From Priapulus caudatus (Eukaryota > Priapulida > Priapulimorpha > Priapulimorphida > Priapulidae), in contig NW_014577758.1 in the NCBI RefSeq assembly GCF_000485595.1, positions 18,828 to 40,189 on the forward strand: DNA of 21,362 nt, read 5' to 3'. The position numbers were made by a program, and so were the translations under genes. Under the pieces are notes generated by a model. It saw only the letters and a program-made list of their open reading frames with translations. It made no database searches and had not been told where the DNA came from. Position 1 is the stretch's first letter, and every line of letters begins with the position of its first letter. Shown one piece after another: positions 15,001-19,608 of this stretch.

Positions 15001-16742
15001 GTGTCATTTGCGAGATGACCGTTGAGGTTTTACAACGATGAACACTGACAGTGGTCTGCGTTCGTTGTAGGGGTGCTGCGTCGAAGGCCAGTAAAGCGTT
15101 GCTGCCACCGTTCGACAGCGATGAGGAGGACAATGCGAAGCCGATGACGTACGATGAGAAACGGCAGCTCAGTCTAGATATCAATAAACTGCCAGGTAAT
15201 ACAGCGTGGCCACATTATAACGCAATCGCTGAAGTCCATAAAATGTCATCGCGAAATAAGCGGGGTCGCGCTAAATCGTGGGTTCAATATATACAATAAT
15301 GCATAATGAAAAATGCATAAAAGCGAACAATGCGAATGAAAAATGCATGAAAGCGAACAATGCGAATGAAAAATGCATAAAAGCGAACAATGCGAATGAA
15401 AAATGCATAAAAGCGAACAATGCGAATGAAACGATGCATACTGTCATGTACACAACATGCACAGAGCAACAAGTCGTGTGAACTCATTTAGTTGCGCGAT
15501 CTGTAGGCGATCGTCGCTTCGACCTAAAGGCCCCCGCACAAGTTGAGGTTCGTGCTGAGCACGAAGCTCACGCTCCATGCTCATCAGGAACATCTCCACT
15601 TTGCTCCATCTTTATCTTATTGTACTTTATCTCCACACGTGTGATGTACAAGTAAGCGTTGTTCCCTCTTTACTTTATCTCCACACGTGTGATGTACAAG
15701 TAAGCGTTGTTCCTCCACAGGCGACAAGTTAGGTAAAGTTGTTCACATCATTCAGTCTCGCGAGCCTTCGCTGCGCGACTCGAATCCTGATGAGATAGAG
15801 ATCGACTTTGAGACGTTGAAGCCATCTACCTTGCGAGAGCTTGAGATGTATGTTGCGACAGTATTAAAGAAGAAACCACGAAAACCTTACAGTAAGTTAC
15901 TCGTTGGAGCTCAGTCAGTTTGGAGCTTAGTTTAAGGCTGTGCAAATCTGTGTCTGAGAGTCATTCGAACAAAGTGCTAAATGTGTACATCAAAAGACAA
16001 GTGCCTGTTCTATAGTGATTGTTTTAATTTATAACTGTCACTTACGGGAAAGGAAATAGTTTTTATAGACAGGTATCTGTCCTATAAAGGTATTTGCTAA
16101 TGCAGGTTTAAATCAATGTATCTCAGTCATTTATTAGCGTGAAATGTAGCGTCAACAGATAGAATTGGTCTCAGCTGTCAGTTGGCAACTATCATACATG
16201 AGAATTTTCCGCGGATCTGCGGATTTCCGTTTTTGAACTGACAAATTTTTGAATCACGCACTTTTCCACTTTTTTTGGTCATTCACTGCTCCCATGTATG
16301 CACTAATGACTTTGCAGCTCGACGAACTCCGGGAAAGTCGAAGGAGGATTTCCAGAAAGAAAAGAAGCAGGAGCTCGAGAAACGACTGCAGGAGGTCGGT
16401 GGCCAGCTAGCACCGGGCAAGAAACAGAAATCGAAAGGTAAGCGCATCGTCACATAGTATCTGTCTCATGCTCTATAGTCGCTTATCTTGCGGCTCATGT
16501 AGAATCGTATTAGCCGCTGTGCGGAATGTTTGTTCGACGCAGTGGCAGTTGCTGCGTCAGTGCGCAAGTCAATCCTGTGCGTTGTTACAGAGCTGGAGGG
16601 ATCTAGCGGGCAGAAGAACAGCACGGGGGCCACGAACGCTGCCGGTAAACGGCTCAGCGACAGCAGCAGCTCCAGTTCAGACAGCGACTCCAGCAGCAGC
16701 AGCTCTTCGTCGAGCTCCTCCGACACCAGCGACTCTGAGTGA
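2958..16742 (+). CDS. BRD2/3/4: BET-family bromodomain protein (BRD2/3/4 orthologue), complete 17-exon gene
   Basis: The product binds acetylated histone tails in the nucleus and recruits transcription machinery. I joined 17 exons: 2958-3022, 5929-6118, 7942-8109, 8454-8600, 9052-9396, 9897-10040, 10748-10924, 11483-11578, 11708-11809, 11986-12114, 12668-12829, 13801-13926, 14156-14373, 15071-15195, 15721-15891, 16318-16437 and 16591-16742. All junctions are GT-AG and phases agree, giving 2637 nt or 878 residues plus stop. Domains: bromodomain 1 about 106-214 (WPF 127-129, acetyl-lysine Asn186), basic/AT-hook-like 225-235, bromodomain 2 about 424-530 (WPF 448-450, Asn507, His511), acidic Ser-rich segment about 541-566, ET domain about 713-780, Ser/Asp tail. 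Length and tail match BRD2, BRD3 or short BRD4; no long P-TEFb-binding C-terminus is visible. The family call is certain from the two bromodomains plus ET. The least certain parts are the start codon and the edges of exons 1-3. Confidence 0.95.
3553..3560. promoter_or_regulatory. Consensus CRE (TGACGTCA) in a GC-rich patch of intron 1
   Basis: A full 8-bp CREB/ATF palindrome sits in a locally GC-rich, CpG-containing stretch (about 3510-3580), roughly 650 bases downstream of the predicted start of transcription and surrounded by AT-rich intron. It could be an intronic enhancer or secondary promoter. Only the motif is seen; function is inference. Confidence 0.35.
4126..4304 (+). repeat. Two diverged copies of an ~85-bp unit related to the exon 2 acceptor region
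   Basis: Two adjacent units each run from a GTCTA-type core (GTCTAGTAGAGAATG at 4139, GTCTACCGGATGAGGG at 4217) through an ATTGTAC-A-GA-TAAAG-like middle to a TCTCTAACATT-type end. The same unit recurs at 5300-5446, and its head matches the true exon 2 boundary (GTCTAG|TGGAGAATC). Confidence 0.6.
4314..4496 (+). repeat. Dispersed repeat, copy A (GAGTCCGGAGTC family)
   Basis: Starts GGTGCAAAATTAACG then GAGTCCGGAGTC, with an internal AGAAAATTTGG-GACGTGCA block and a TTAATATCTGCGG block, ending near GGGAGTC. The same blocks appear in the same order on the opposite strand at 9478-9788. It is probably a non-autonomous mobile element; class not recognised. Confidence 0.65.
5249..5294. repeat. Hairpin in intron 1
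   Basis: GAAACGGTATT (5258-5268) pairs perfectly with AATACCGTTTC (5280-5290) across an 11-base loop. CCAA/TTGG and AGCT/AGCT outside it extend the symmetry with a bulge. Confidence 0.6.
5300..5446 (+). repeat. Two further diverged copies of the exon 2 acceptor-related unit
   Basis: One copy starts at the CATGTCTAATG near 5305 and ends TAATCTCTTACATTCGA; the next starts GTGTAATGTATTCTGG (about 5383) and is broken by the MITE at 5447. Its end (GGTAATCTCTTACATTTAA) resumes at about 5896, directly before the exon 2 acceptor. Confidence 0.6.
5447..5886. mobile_element. MITE with TAA target duplication (PIF/Harbinger-like)
   Basis: Perfect terminal inverted repeats AGCTGGGTTTACACTAT (5447-5463) and its complement (5870-5886) are flanked on both sides by TAA (5444-5446, 5887-5889). 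The element is 440 bp with no transposase. A three-base TAA/TTA duplication is typical of PIF/Harbinger elements; that assignment is inference. Removing it restores the repeat unit GAGTAAA..GGTAATCTC known from neighbouring copies, so it inserted into that unit 42 bases before exon 2. Confidence 0.8.
5929..6118 (+). CDS. BRD2/3/4: BET exon 2 (charged N-terminal region)
   Basis: Opens with T completing Gly22, then [19 protein letters not shown] and a very acidic stretch rich in Glu/Asp (about residues 64-85). Acceptor GTCTAG|T; donor GAG|GTATCA at phase 0. Its family match is weak because BET N-termini diverge. Its inclusion rests on phase agreement with exons 1 and 3 and on coding-like composition. 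The acceptor lies inside the head of the 85-bp intronic repeat unit. Confidence 0.65.
6370..6461. repeat. GTCCGG inverted-motif repeat, possible transposon fragment
   Basis: Begins CAGTGCTCGAAATAAGC and carries repeated, inverted TTGTCCGG/CCGGACAA blocks (ATTGTCCGGTTGTCC, GCCGGACAACC, ATTGTCCGGTGGACAACC). The start resembles a hAT-type end (CAG then a few bases then GAAAT) and a similar start occurs at 10051. No duplicated target site was found, so the class is unproven. Confidence 0.4.
6642..6676. repeat. Short interstitial telomere-like (CCCTAA)n run
   Basis: AACCCTAACCCTAACACTAA followed by CACTAACTCTAAAC: about six degenerate units of the animal telomere repeat TTAGGG read on the minus strand. 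The run is short and decayed. Confidence 0.55.
7338..7515. repeat. GC-rich cluster of perfect short inverted repeats
   Basis: GGAGCGCATT/AATGCGCTCC (7338-7359) is a near-continuous palindrome. TGCCGGTC/GACCGGCA (about 7430-7452) is a second hairpin. AGTGCCGGTC near 7428 is also mirrored by GGGTCGGCACT ending near 7511, as short imperfect terminal inverted repeats of an ~85-bp unit would be. No gene or known RNA is recognised. Confidence 0.4.
7942..8109 (+). CDS. BRD2/3/4: BET exon 3 (first half of bromodomain 1)
   Basis: Encodes [20 protein letters not shown] then [20 protein letters not shown] and [16 protein letters not shown]: helix Z and the ZA loop with the WPF shelf (127-129). It ends exactly before DYHKII, phase 0. 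Three in-frame acceptors are possible: AAG (exon from 7933), GAG (7939) and CAG (7942). I chose CAG as closest to consensus; using 7933 adds Val-Glu-Gln. Confidence 0.9.
8110..8453 (+). other. Intron 3
   Basis: 344 bases between two bromodomain 1 exons, GTAAGA to ACAG. It holds nothing recognisable; open frames here are intronic read-through. Confidence 0.8.
8454..8600 (+). CDS. BRD2/3/4: BET exon 4 (second half of bromodomain 1)
   Basis: Encodes [20 protein letters not shown] onward to [15 protein letters not shown]: helices A and B of bromodomain 1, with the acetyl-lysine-binding Asn186 in CYVYN and the conserved ZA-loop Tyr143. 147 bases, phase 0 at both ends, donor GAG|GTAGGC. Confidence 0.97.
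8806..8988. mobile_element. 183-bp MITE with 27-bp terminal inverted repeats (intron 4)
   Basis: The left end (8806-8832, TACCGTATATGATCGCGTAA then TAACCGC) and the reverse complement of the right end (8962-8988) agree at 25 of 27 positions. Inside are paired CTATAAGCCGCACC-like and GCGCACTTATAAACCGC-like blocks. Each terminal repeat begins or ends with TA, which may be the duplicated target. No coding capacity. Superfamily not assigned. Confidence 0.8.
9052..9396 (+). CDS. BRD2/3/4: BET exon 5 (end of bromodomain 1, AT-hook-like basic motif, Pro/Thr linker)
   Basis: [20 protein letters not shown] completes helix C of bromodomain 1 (residues 191-210), followed by [10 protein letters not shown] as in vertebrate BETs. 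Then comes [11 protein letters not shown] (225-235), with two GRP cores like an AT-hook, where vertebrate BRD4 has a GRGRGR stretch. The rest is a low-complexity Ser/Thr/Pro/Ala linker. 345 bases, phase 0, donor CAG|GTATGT. It is strikingly GC-rich compared with the introns. Confidence 0.95.
9478..9788 (-). repeat. Dispersed repeat, copy B (inverted relative to 4314-4496)
   Basis: Read on the minus strand it starts GGTGCAAAATTAACGGGAGT, then CCGGAGTC, an AGAAAATTTGGCAGACGTGCA block, TTAATATCTTTAATTTT, and several GCGGACTCCCT units. Order and sequence match copy A in intron 1. The + strand end contains a 20-bp tandem array at 9501-9553. Confidence 0.65.
9501..9553 (+). repeat. 20-bp tandem repeat, ~2.6 copies
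   Basis: The unit AGGGAGTCCGCAGCAAAATG occurs at 9501-9520 and 9521-9540 without change, with a partial third unit to 9553. It lies within repeat copy B in intron 5. Confidence 0.85.
9897..10040 (+). CDS. BRD2/3/4: BET exon 6 (Pro/Thr/Val linker between bromodomains)
   Basis: Encodes [20 protein letters not shown] and on to [11 protein letters not shown]. Low complexity and poorly conserved, but acceptor TTTTTTAG|ATT and donor AAA|GTAAGC are strong, the length is 144 (phase 0), and the composition matches linker segments of other BET proteins at this position. Confidence 0.85.
10041..10747 (+). other. Intron 6 with a possible hAT-like fragment
   Basis: From 10051 (CAGGGCATGAAATTAGCC) to about 10383 (GCGCTAATTTCGGGCAC) the two ends are imperfect inverted copies of a GAAATTAGC motif. 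Repeated AACAGGCCCTTA and TTTTGAATAGGCC-like motifs lie between them. I could not find a target duplication. The remainder (10384-10747) holds nothing recognisable. Confidence 0.45.
10748..10924 (+). CDS. BRD2/3/4: BET exon 7 (conserved basic motifs before bromodomain 2)
   Basis: Encodes [20 protein letters not shown] and later [20 protein letters not shown]. These correspond to the VKRKADTTTPTT and RRESSRP-K-P motifs of vertebrate BRD2/3/4 (motif B/basic interaction region) that help chromatin and partner binding. 177 bases, phase 0, donor GTG|GTGAGT. Confidence 0.95.
10925..11482 (+). other. Intron 7 with a CAGGGTTCC-type repeat fragment
   Basis: 10992-11072 reads CAGGGTTCCTGCAGATCCTG, then repeated CCTGGAA/TTCCAGGTCTGGAAA blocks, a pattern typical of ends of non-autonomous hAT-like elements in animals (inference). 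Only one end is evident. The rest of the intron shows a CACGTG pair (about 11297 and 11307) and no gene. Confidence 0.4.
11483..11578 (+). CDS. BRD2/3/4: BET exon 8 (start of bromodomain 2)
   Basis: Encodes [20 protein letters not shown] then [12 protein letters not shown], the helix Z of bromodomain 2 (vertebrate: SEQLK-C--ILKEM-AKKHA). 96 bases, phase 0; acceptor TTTGTAG, donor GCA|GTAAGT. Confidence 0.97.
11708..11809 (+). CDS. BRD2/3/4: BET exon 9 (bromodomain 2 ZA loop)
   Basis: Encodes [20 protein letters not shown] then [14 protein letters not shown]. It contains the WPF shelf (448-450), the BD2-type Lys452 and the invariant PMDLSTIK. 102 bases, phase 0. Confidence 0.97.
11986..12114 (+). 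CDS. BRD2/3/4: BET exon 10 (bromodomain 2 helices B/C, acetyl-lysine Asn)
   Basis: Encodes [20 protein letters not shown] then [23 protein letters not shown] (in two conserved blocks). Asn507 is the acetyl-lysine anchor and His511 the residue that marks second bromodomains of the BET family. 129 bases, phase 0, acceptor AACAG, donor CAG|GTACGT. Confidence 0.97.
12371..12604. repeat. 234-bp inverted repeat (arms ~110 bp) in intron 10, Penelope-like
   Basis: GAATTCATATTTATCTTGTG (12371-12390) is matched exactly by its complement at 12585-12604. The arms continue inward, with some divergence, to CCCCATAGGTGGCAGCA (12464-12480) and its complement at 12495-12511, leaving a 14-base spacer. Each arm contains CTGATGAAG...CGAAA, the signature I associate with terminal regions of Penelope-like retroelements, in head-to-head orientation. 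It ends 63 bases before exon 11. Confidence 0.75.
12522..12552 (+). ncRNA. Hammerhead-ribozyme-like core motif
   Basis: CTGATGA (12522-12528), one unpaired A, a seven-pair helix II (GATTTCC with GGAGATC, one G-U pair, loop TGAAG) and GAAA (12549-12552) reproduce the conserved CUGAUGA-helix II-GAAA order. I cannot form convincing helices I and III or place a cleavage site, so activity is doubtful. The opposite arm (complement of 12423-12453) has both boxes but a broken helix II. Confidence 0.4.
12668..12829 (+). CDS. BRD2/3/4: BET exon 11 (end of bromodomain 2, acidic Ser-rich segment)
   Basis: Encodes [20 protein letters not shown] (residues 522-541), then a Gly/Ser/Glu run with many acidic Ser sites (like the CK2 phospho-acceptor segment of BRD4), then [12 protein letters not shown], the start of a coiled coil. 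162 bases, phase 0. The donor GCGCAG|GTGCAC is not ideal but joins exactly to [11 protein letters not shown] in exon 12, as in vertebrates. Confidence 0.95.
13031..13088. repeat. Hairpin element of the TATCARGAG family (intron 11)
   Basis: CAAGAGTATATAATGGGAG (13031-13049) and CTCCCATATATACTCTTG (13071-13088) are complementary with one indel. The left end sits in ATTATCAAGAG, the same start as the hairpins at 19479 and 19537. TATATAATGGGAG is also directly repeated (13037, 13056). Confidence 0.7.
13158..13267 (+). repeat. Direct repeat, 38-bp block, period 72
   Basis: TAGATTCTTCAGAAGTCAGC and the following GTGATGTGARATTAGCTC occur at 13158-13195 and again at 13230-13267 with one difference. 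Recent local duplication in intron 11. Confidence 0.85.
13624..13748 (+). repeat. 53-bp tandem repeat, ~2.3 copies
   Basis: TTCATATAATTTTATGCCCC begins identical units at 13624 and 13677 and a partial one at 13730. The first two copies are identical over 53 bases, so the duplication is recent or an assembly effect. It lies 50 bases before the exon 12 acceptor. Confidence 0.9.
13801..13926 (+). CDS. BRD2/3/4: BET exon 12 (coiled coil and Lys-rich segment)
   Basis: Encodes [20 protein letters not shown] then a Lys/His-rich run ([17 protein letters not shown]). It corresponds to the [13 protein letters not shown] and following basic segment of BRD4, likely a nuclear-localisation region. 126 bases, phase 0, donor GAG|GTACTG. 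Confidence 0.95.
14156..14373 (+). CDS. BRD2/3/4: BET exon 13 (Pro/Ala/Lys linker)
   Basis: Encodes [20 protein letters not shown] through [20 protein letters not shown] to KRKAGKSAG. Unstructured, positively charged, poorly conserved. 218 bases leave two bases (AA) that join with G of exon 14 to give Lys690. Acceptor CTTAG, donor GGGAA|GTGAGT. Confidence 0.88.
14374..15070 (+). other. Intron 13 with paired repeat fragments and a central palindrome
   Basis: TAATGCCCTTTACAGTRGTA blocks occur at 14676 and 14905, and TTAGGGTTGTAGGGGAAATT-like blocks at 14424 and 14732. The two types meet at a 36-bp imperfect palindrome (14705-14740, centred on TATCCTTAAGGATA). These are fragments of one mobile-element family in different orientations; class unknown. 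Confidence 0.55.
15071..15195 (+). CDS. BRD2/3/4: BET exon 14 (start of the ET domain)
   Basis: After the split Lys690 it encodes [20 protein letters not shown] then [21 protein letters not shown]. The [20 protein letters not shown] core is the ET-domain start, which binds partners such as NSD3 and JMJD6 in vertebrates. Donor CCAG|GTAATA leaves one base of Gly732. Confidence 0.97.
15305..15431 (+). repeat. 30-bp minisatellite, ~4.2 copies (intron 14)
   Basis: The unit starts AATGAAAAATGCATAAAAGC and ends GAACAATGCG, repeating at 15305, 15335, 15365 and 15395 with one substitution, then a partial unit. The 30-base length keeps frames open on both strands, which explains the repetitive peptides; they are not genes. 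Confidence 0.9.
15623..15713 (+). repeat. 48-bp tandem duplication beside the exon 15 acceptor
   Basis: TACTTTATCTCCACACGTGT and the following GATGTACAAGTAAGCGTTGTTCC occur at 15623 and 15671. Each carries the palindrome CACACGTGTG. The second copy runs into the CCTCCACAG acceptor of exon 15, so its pyrimidine tract is partly made of the repeat. Confidence 0.85.
15721..15891 (+). CDS. BRD2/3/4: BET exon 15 (main part of the ET domain)
   Basis: Encodes (G)[20 protein letters not shown] then [20 protein letters not shown] and [16 protein letters not shown]. Nearly identical to vertebrate ET domains. 171 bases, begins with two bases of Gly732 and ends with one base (A) of the next codon; donor ACA|GTAAGT. 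Confidence 0.98.
15892..16317 (+). other. Intron 15
   Basis: 426 bases, GTAAGT to TTTGCAG. I see no repeat or gene in it. Confidence 0.8.
16318..16437 (+). CDS. BRD2/3/4: BET exon 16 (C-terminal coiled coil)
   Basis: Encodes (T)[20 protein letters not shown] then [19 protein letters not shown]. It matches the KSKEEL--EKK-ELEKRLQDVSGQL segment of BRD3/BRD4. Phase 1 at both ends (split Thr, split Glu). Confidence 0.96.
16591..16742 (+). CDS. BRD2/3/4: BET exon 17 (Ser-rich tail, stop)
   Basis: Encodes (E)[20 protein letters not shown] then [14 protein letters not shown] and a Ser run ending SSDTSDSE, with TGA at 16740-16742. The LS-SSSS...DTSDSE tail is the standard end of BRD2, BRD3 and short BRD4. 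The acceptor is TTACAG. Confidence 0.96.
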
Positions 16743-16823
16743 CCATCTTGCGGCGCCACCTACGTTTTTTCTTCGGAAAACACGGATTTTCCTCCAGTGA
16801 TCTTTAAATCCCAAACGTTGTAG

Positions 16824-17025
16824 GTGTGCGTGCGTGCGTGCGTATATGATGGACGTGTGTATGTGTGTGTGCATCCGTGCATGTATGAGGTGTGTGTGTT
16901 AGTGTGCGTGCGTACATATGTTATGGGTGTATTCGTGCGTGTGCGTGTGCGTGTATGTGTGTGTGTGTATGTGCGTGCATTCGTGCGTGTATATTTACGT
17001 GTGTGTTGGTGCATGAGTGCGTGCA
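16824..17025 (+). repeat. Degenerate TG/TGCG-rich tract in the BET 3' UTR
   Basis: About 200 bases of mostly alternating pyrimidine-purine sequence (GTGTGCGTGCGTGCGTGCG and relatives). It could adopt Z-DNA form. Translating it gives Cys/Val-rich or Thr/His-rich peptides, which are repeat artefacts. Confidence 0.8.
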
Positions 17026-18399
17026 TAAACTCGTATAAAGTTATGATGATTGCGAGGCGGATTTGTGATGTGTCCGTTTGCCGTAGTTGTCGCAGTGTTG
17101 CCTGCTGTACATTACTGCTAGGCTGCCTAAGCTGTAGTGCTCATCTATGGCTCCCTTCCTCGATACTTCTCCTTAACACACTGATTAGCAAATTGGGGAA
17201 ACCACGTATAATACTGCCTCACAACGTAGAGAACGTTGACGCTGTCCCGATTACTCGCAGCGACTCGGTAGTGTGTGACGACGACGGCGACGTGTTGTTA
17301 GTGACGGCAGAAATTCTGATCGTCCTCGTGCGTTTCATTCCTGCTAGGTGGGTGGCTCGTGTATGATCAGCGTCGGGGCGATGCTATCACCATATGTAAG
17401 CAGTAGTAGAAGTACACTAGTGACCGTGCTGGCTGTGTTCGCTCTCTCTAAGTCGTCACCAGCTGTGTAATGCCAGCTTACATGTATGGCCTTTAGGTAA
17501 CGTGATTCCAAGTTATACTCTTTGTTATTGTTTGGTGAACATGTGTACATGCAAGATTTGGCAACAATCAAGAAATATTATATAAGATGAGTAATTAATT
17601 TGATGTGACATGCTTCGAAAGCAATGTATGTTGTACATACAAATTTATAATGTTGGCAAATAGTATTTAATATGTTTAACATGTACGAGGATGCAAATGC
17701 CTGTTTTTATATGAATGCTTGATGATTCAGCTCAAAAACGTGTTAATTTCGAAAAGAAAAAACATCTTAAACTTATTGGGGAAAAAAATATGAGAAAAAA
17801 AGCAGTCCAATGTCCATCGTGTACGTAGGTATGCAGTTTCATTATTGCATGTTTTATATATACAGTGTTTTTGTATGTATTCGCCTGCCGGTGTGAGAAA
17901 GGAAGCAGTGCTGCGCAATAGGAGTCCCCGATATCACCGCATGTCCCCGTAGAAATAGGCGTTTTGCCTGTGTCGGAATAGCCCTTTGCGTTTGACTGAG
18001 AAGAAGAAGAGGTAGTCGTGTAATCGAACGCTGACTGCGGCACGAGGGTCGGGTATAGAGCTTCCTCCACTCAACTCACCTGTCCTGTCGGATGCAGTGA
18101 CATCAGCTGGAAACCCGCGGAATCTAGTCCATGCAGCCCCAGCGATTCCACAAAGGGTGCCACGTTGGTTGCATTTGTCGTTCATATCTCGATGCTAGGG
18201 TTAGTTTCGGCACAGCACCGCAGAGGCTGGTGTAGGAGGCTCGTATGCAACGTTGAAAGTGATTTTATCTGCCCGTTGGTTTTCAGGTGGTTGCTGGCTG
18301 CATGACTAATATGATGTCGTGTGAGAGATGGGGTATCATTATGAATTGCCCATTTGTACATTTGTACAGAACTACATTTTTAAACTGTAGTTAGATGTG

Positions 18400-18405
18400 A
18401 ATAAA
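18400..18405 (+). terminator. Poly(A) signal of the BET gene
   Basis: AATAAA, followed about 27-45 bases later by a GU-rich element (TGCTGTTGTGTTTATTTTT). It is the best signal downstream of the stop codon on the + strand and predicts cleavage near 18420. Confidence 0.65.
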
Positions 18406-18425
18406 TTATCAAGTTATTGTACAAA

Positions 18426-18871
18426 ACAATTGCTGTTGTGTTTATTTTTCAAGGTGGTGCAATTTTTAATTTTGGAGTTTTCTAAATGTTTCTAATGTAT
18501 TGCAGAATAGAAAATATGTGACATGAACACCAAGGGAATCTAACTATGTATATCTATAAATTTGTGACAAATTGATGAGACACTAATGAAATATTTTTTA
18601 TATTCTTATACCAGTCTAACCTAAAGGACTTTTTTCTAACTTGTTGCTACTGCTCTAACGTTGACAAATATACTACATTTCACATCATTTCTTCCTTAAC
18701 TTGTACATGGCTATTTGTAGGGATATTTTCTTTCACCTTCCGTTTTAAAATACGCATGAAACTAACGGTTGGACAATAAATGTAGTTTGTTACCTTGTAC
18801 GAGCTCAATTTAGAGAGCAGTTTGCAAGAATGCAGCTCGGCAAATGTGGTGGACAAAGGTCGAAAATCACA
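18426..18871. other. Intergenic, nothing recognised
   Basis: AT-rich sequence between the BET poly(A) site and the hairpin cluster. A 64-codon minus-strand frame at 18680-18874 has no recognisable features. Confidence 0.7.
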
Positions 18872-18934
18872 CACGTTGCAATGTTACTCCATTTTACAGT
18901 ATTATACTGTAAAATGGAGTAGCATTGCAACGTG
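18872..18934. repeat. Palindrome with 31-bp arms
   Basis: Left arm 18872-18902 (CACGTTGCAATG...) and right arm 18904-18934 are complementary at 30 of 31 positions around a single central base. Confidence 0.95.
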
Positions 18935-18948
18935 AATGCTATGTGTTC

Positions 18949-19164
18949 AAGCTGTTGTACAATATGTGAATTTGCCTCCAGTAAATAGCAGTTGCTGAAT
19001 ACAAGCAGTGTTGGACATATTCCCCATTAAGTTTACAAACGGTTTGTAGCTATACTGTATAGCTACAAACCGTTTGTAAACTTAATGGGGAATATGTCCA
19101 ACACTGCTTGTTATTCAGCAACTGCTATTTACTGGAGGCAAATTCACATATTGTACAACAGCTT
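18949..19164. repeat. Near-perfect 216-bp palindrome (107/108-bp arms, 1-base centre)
   Basis: Left arm 18949-19055 (starts AAGCTGTTGTACAATATGTG) and right arm 19057-19164 are complementary throughout except for one inserted base in the right arm (GAATACAAG versus GAATAACAAG when read in the same sense). Weaker symmetry extends about 14 bases further out on each side. There is no coding sequence. Confidence 0.97.
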
Positions 19165-19478
19165 GTATTCACATTCCATTAGGGTCCTTGTATCACCATT
19201 GCAACTGATTATATATTAATATATGAAACTGCAACCAGCTTTACAATTAGTGTGCTTTAGTTTCTATTTACAATTTAACAAATCAAAAATTACAATGGTA
19301 CACACCACCTGAAATTCCTTCATAGTATACCTTACATTAACATTTCTCAATTGCAATTTGCAATCATAGATTTAATAGCTTGGACATTTTAAAAGACTAA
19401 TTTTTTGGCTAGATTATGAAACCTGCTACATTTTTACAAACATAGACATGATTGAAATGTTGGAACATTATTACATAT
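19165..19478. other. Intergenic, AT-rich, nothing recognised
   Basis: Sequence between the large palindrome and the two smaller hairpins. No gene or repeat was identified on either strand. Confidence 0.65.
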
Positions 19479-19535
19479 TATCAAGAGCGTATAAAGAAGG
19501 CGTATAAAAAAAACCTTATTTATACGCTCTTGATA
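19479..19535. repeat. Hairpin element of the TATCARGAG family (1)
   Basis: TATCAAGAGCGTATAAAGAAGG (19479-19500, quoted in part) pairs with 19514-19535 with one mismatch across a 13-base loop. Terminal TATCAAGAG matches the neighbour at 19537 (TATCAGGAG) and the hairpin at 13028. Confidence 0.85.
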
Positions 19536-19536
19536 T

Positions 19537-19608
19537 TATCAGGAGTGAATAATAATAGATTCCTACGAGGCAATTCTTATATTCTTCTATTATTATTCAC
19601 TCCTGATA
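19537..19608. repeat. Hairpin element of the TATCARGAG family (2)
   Basis: A 23-base arm (19537-19559, TATCAGGAGTGAATAATAAT...) pairs perfectly with 19586-19608, with a 26-base loop. It starts one base after the preceding hairpin ends. Confidence 0.9.

Larger units (their letters stand above)
16743..18425 (+). other. BET 3' UTR (inferred)
   Basis: From the stop codon to just after the AATAAA at 18400 there is no conserved coding sequence. It opens with a TG/TGCG-rich tract and is then ordinary AT-rich sequence. Frames inside it (for example + strand 16824-17366, which begins in the TG tract, and minus strand 17732-18185) show no recognisable protein. Confidence 0.6.

Noticed and set aside
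15305-15431. CRISPR-like array
   Set aside because: Units are contiguous 30-mers without spacers, in an animal gene intron.
15271-15487. Repetitive frames at the 30-bp minisatellite as a repeat-protein gene
   Set aside because: The 30-base period keeps all frames open automatically, and the array lies within an intron defined by strong splice sites.
16760-17366. 88-codon minus and 180-codon plus frames over the TG tract
   Set aside because: Low-complexity translation of an alternating repeat running into 3' UTR; no recognisable domain.
16743-18425. A long-isoform BET C-terminus (P-TEFb-binding motif) downstream of exon 17
   Set aside because: No Pro/Gln-rich extended frame or conserved terminal motif could be found before the poly(A) signal.
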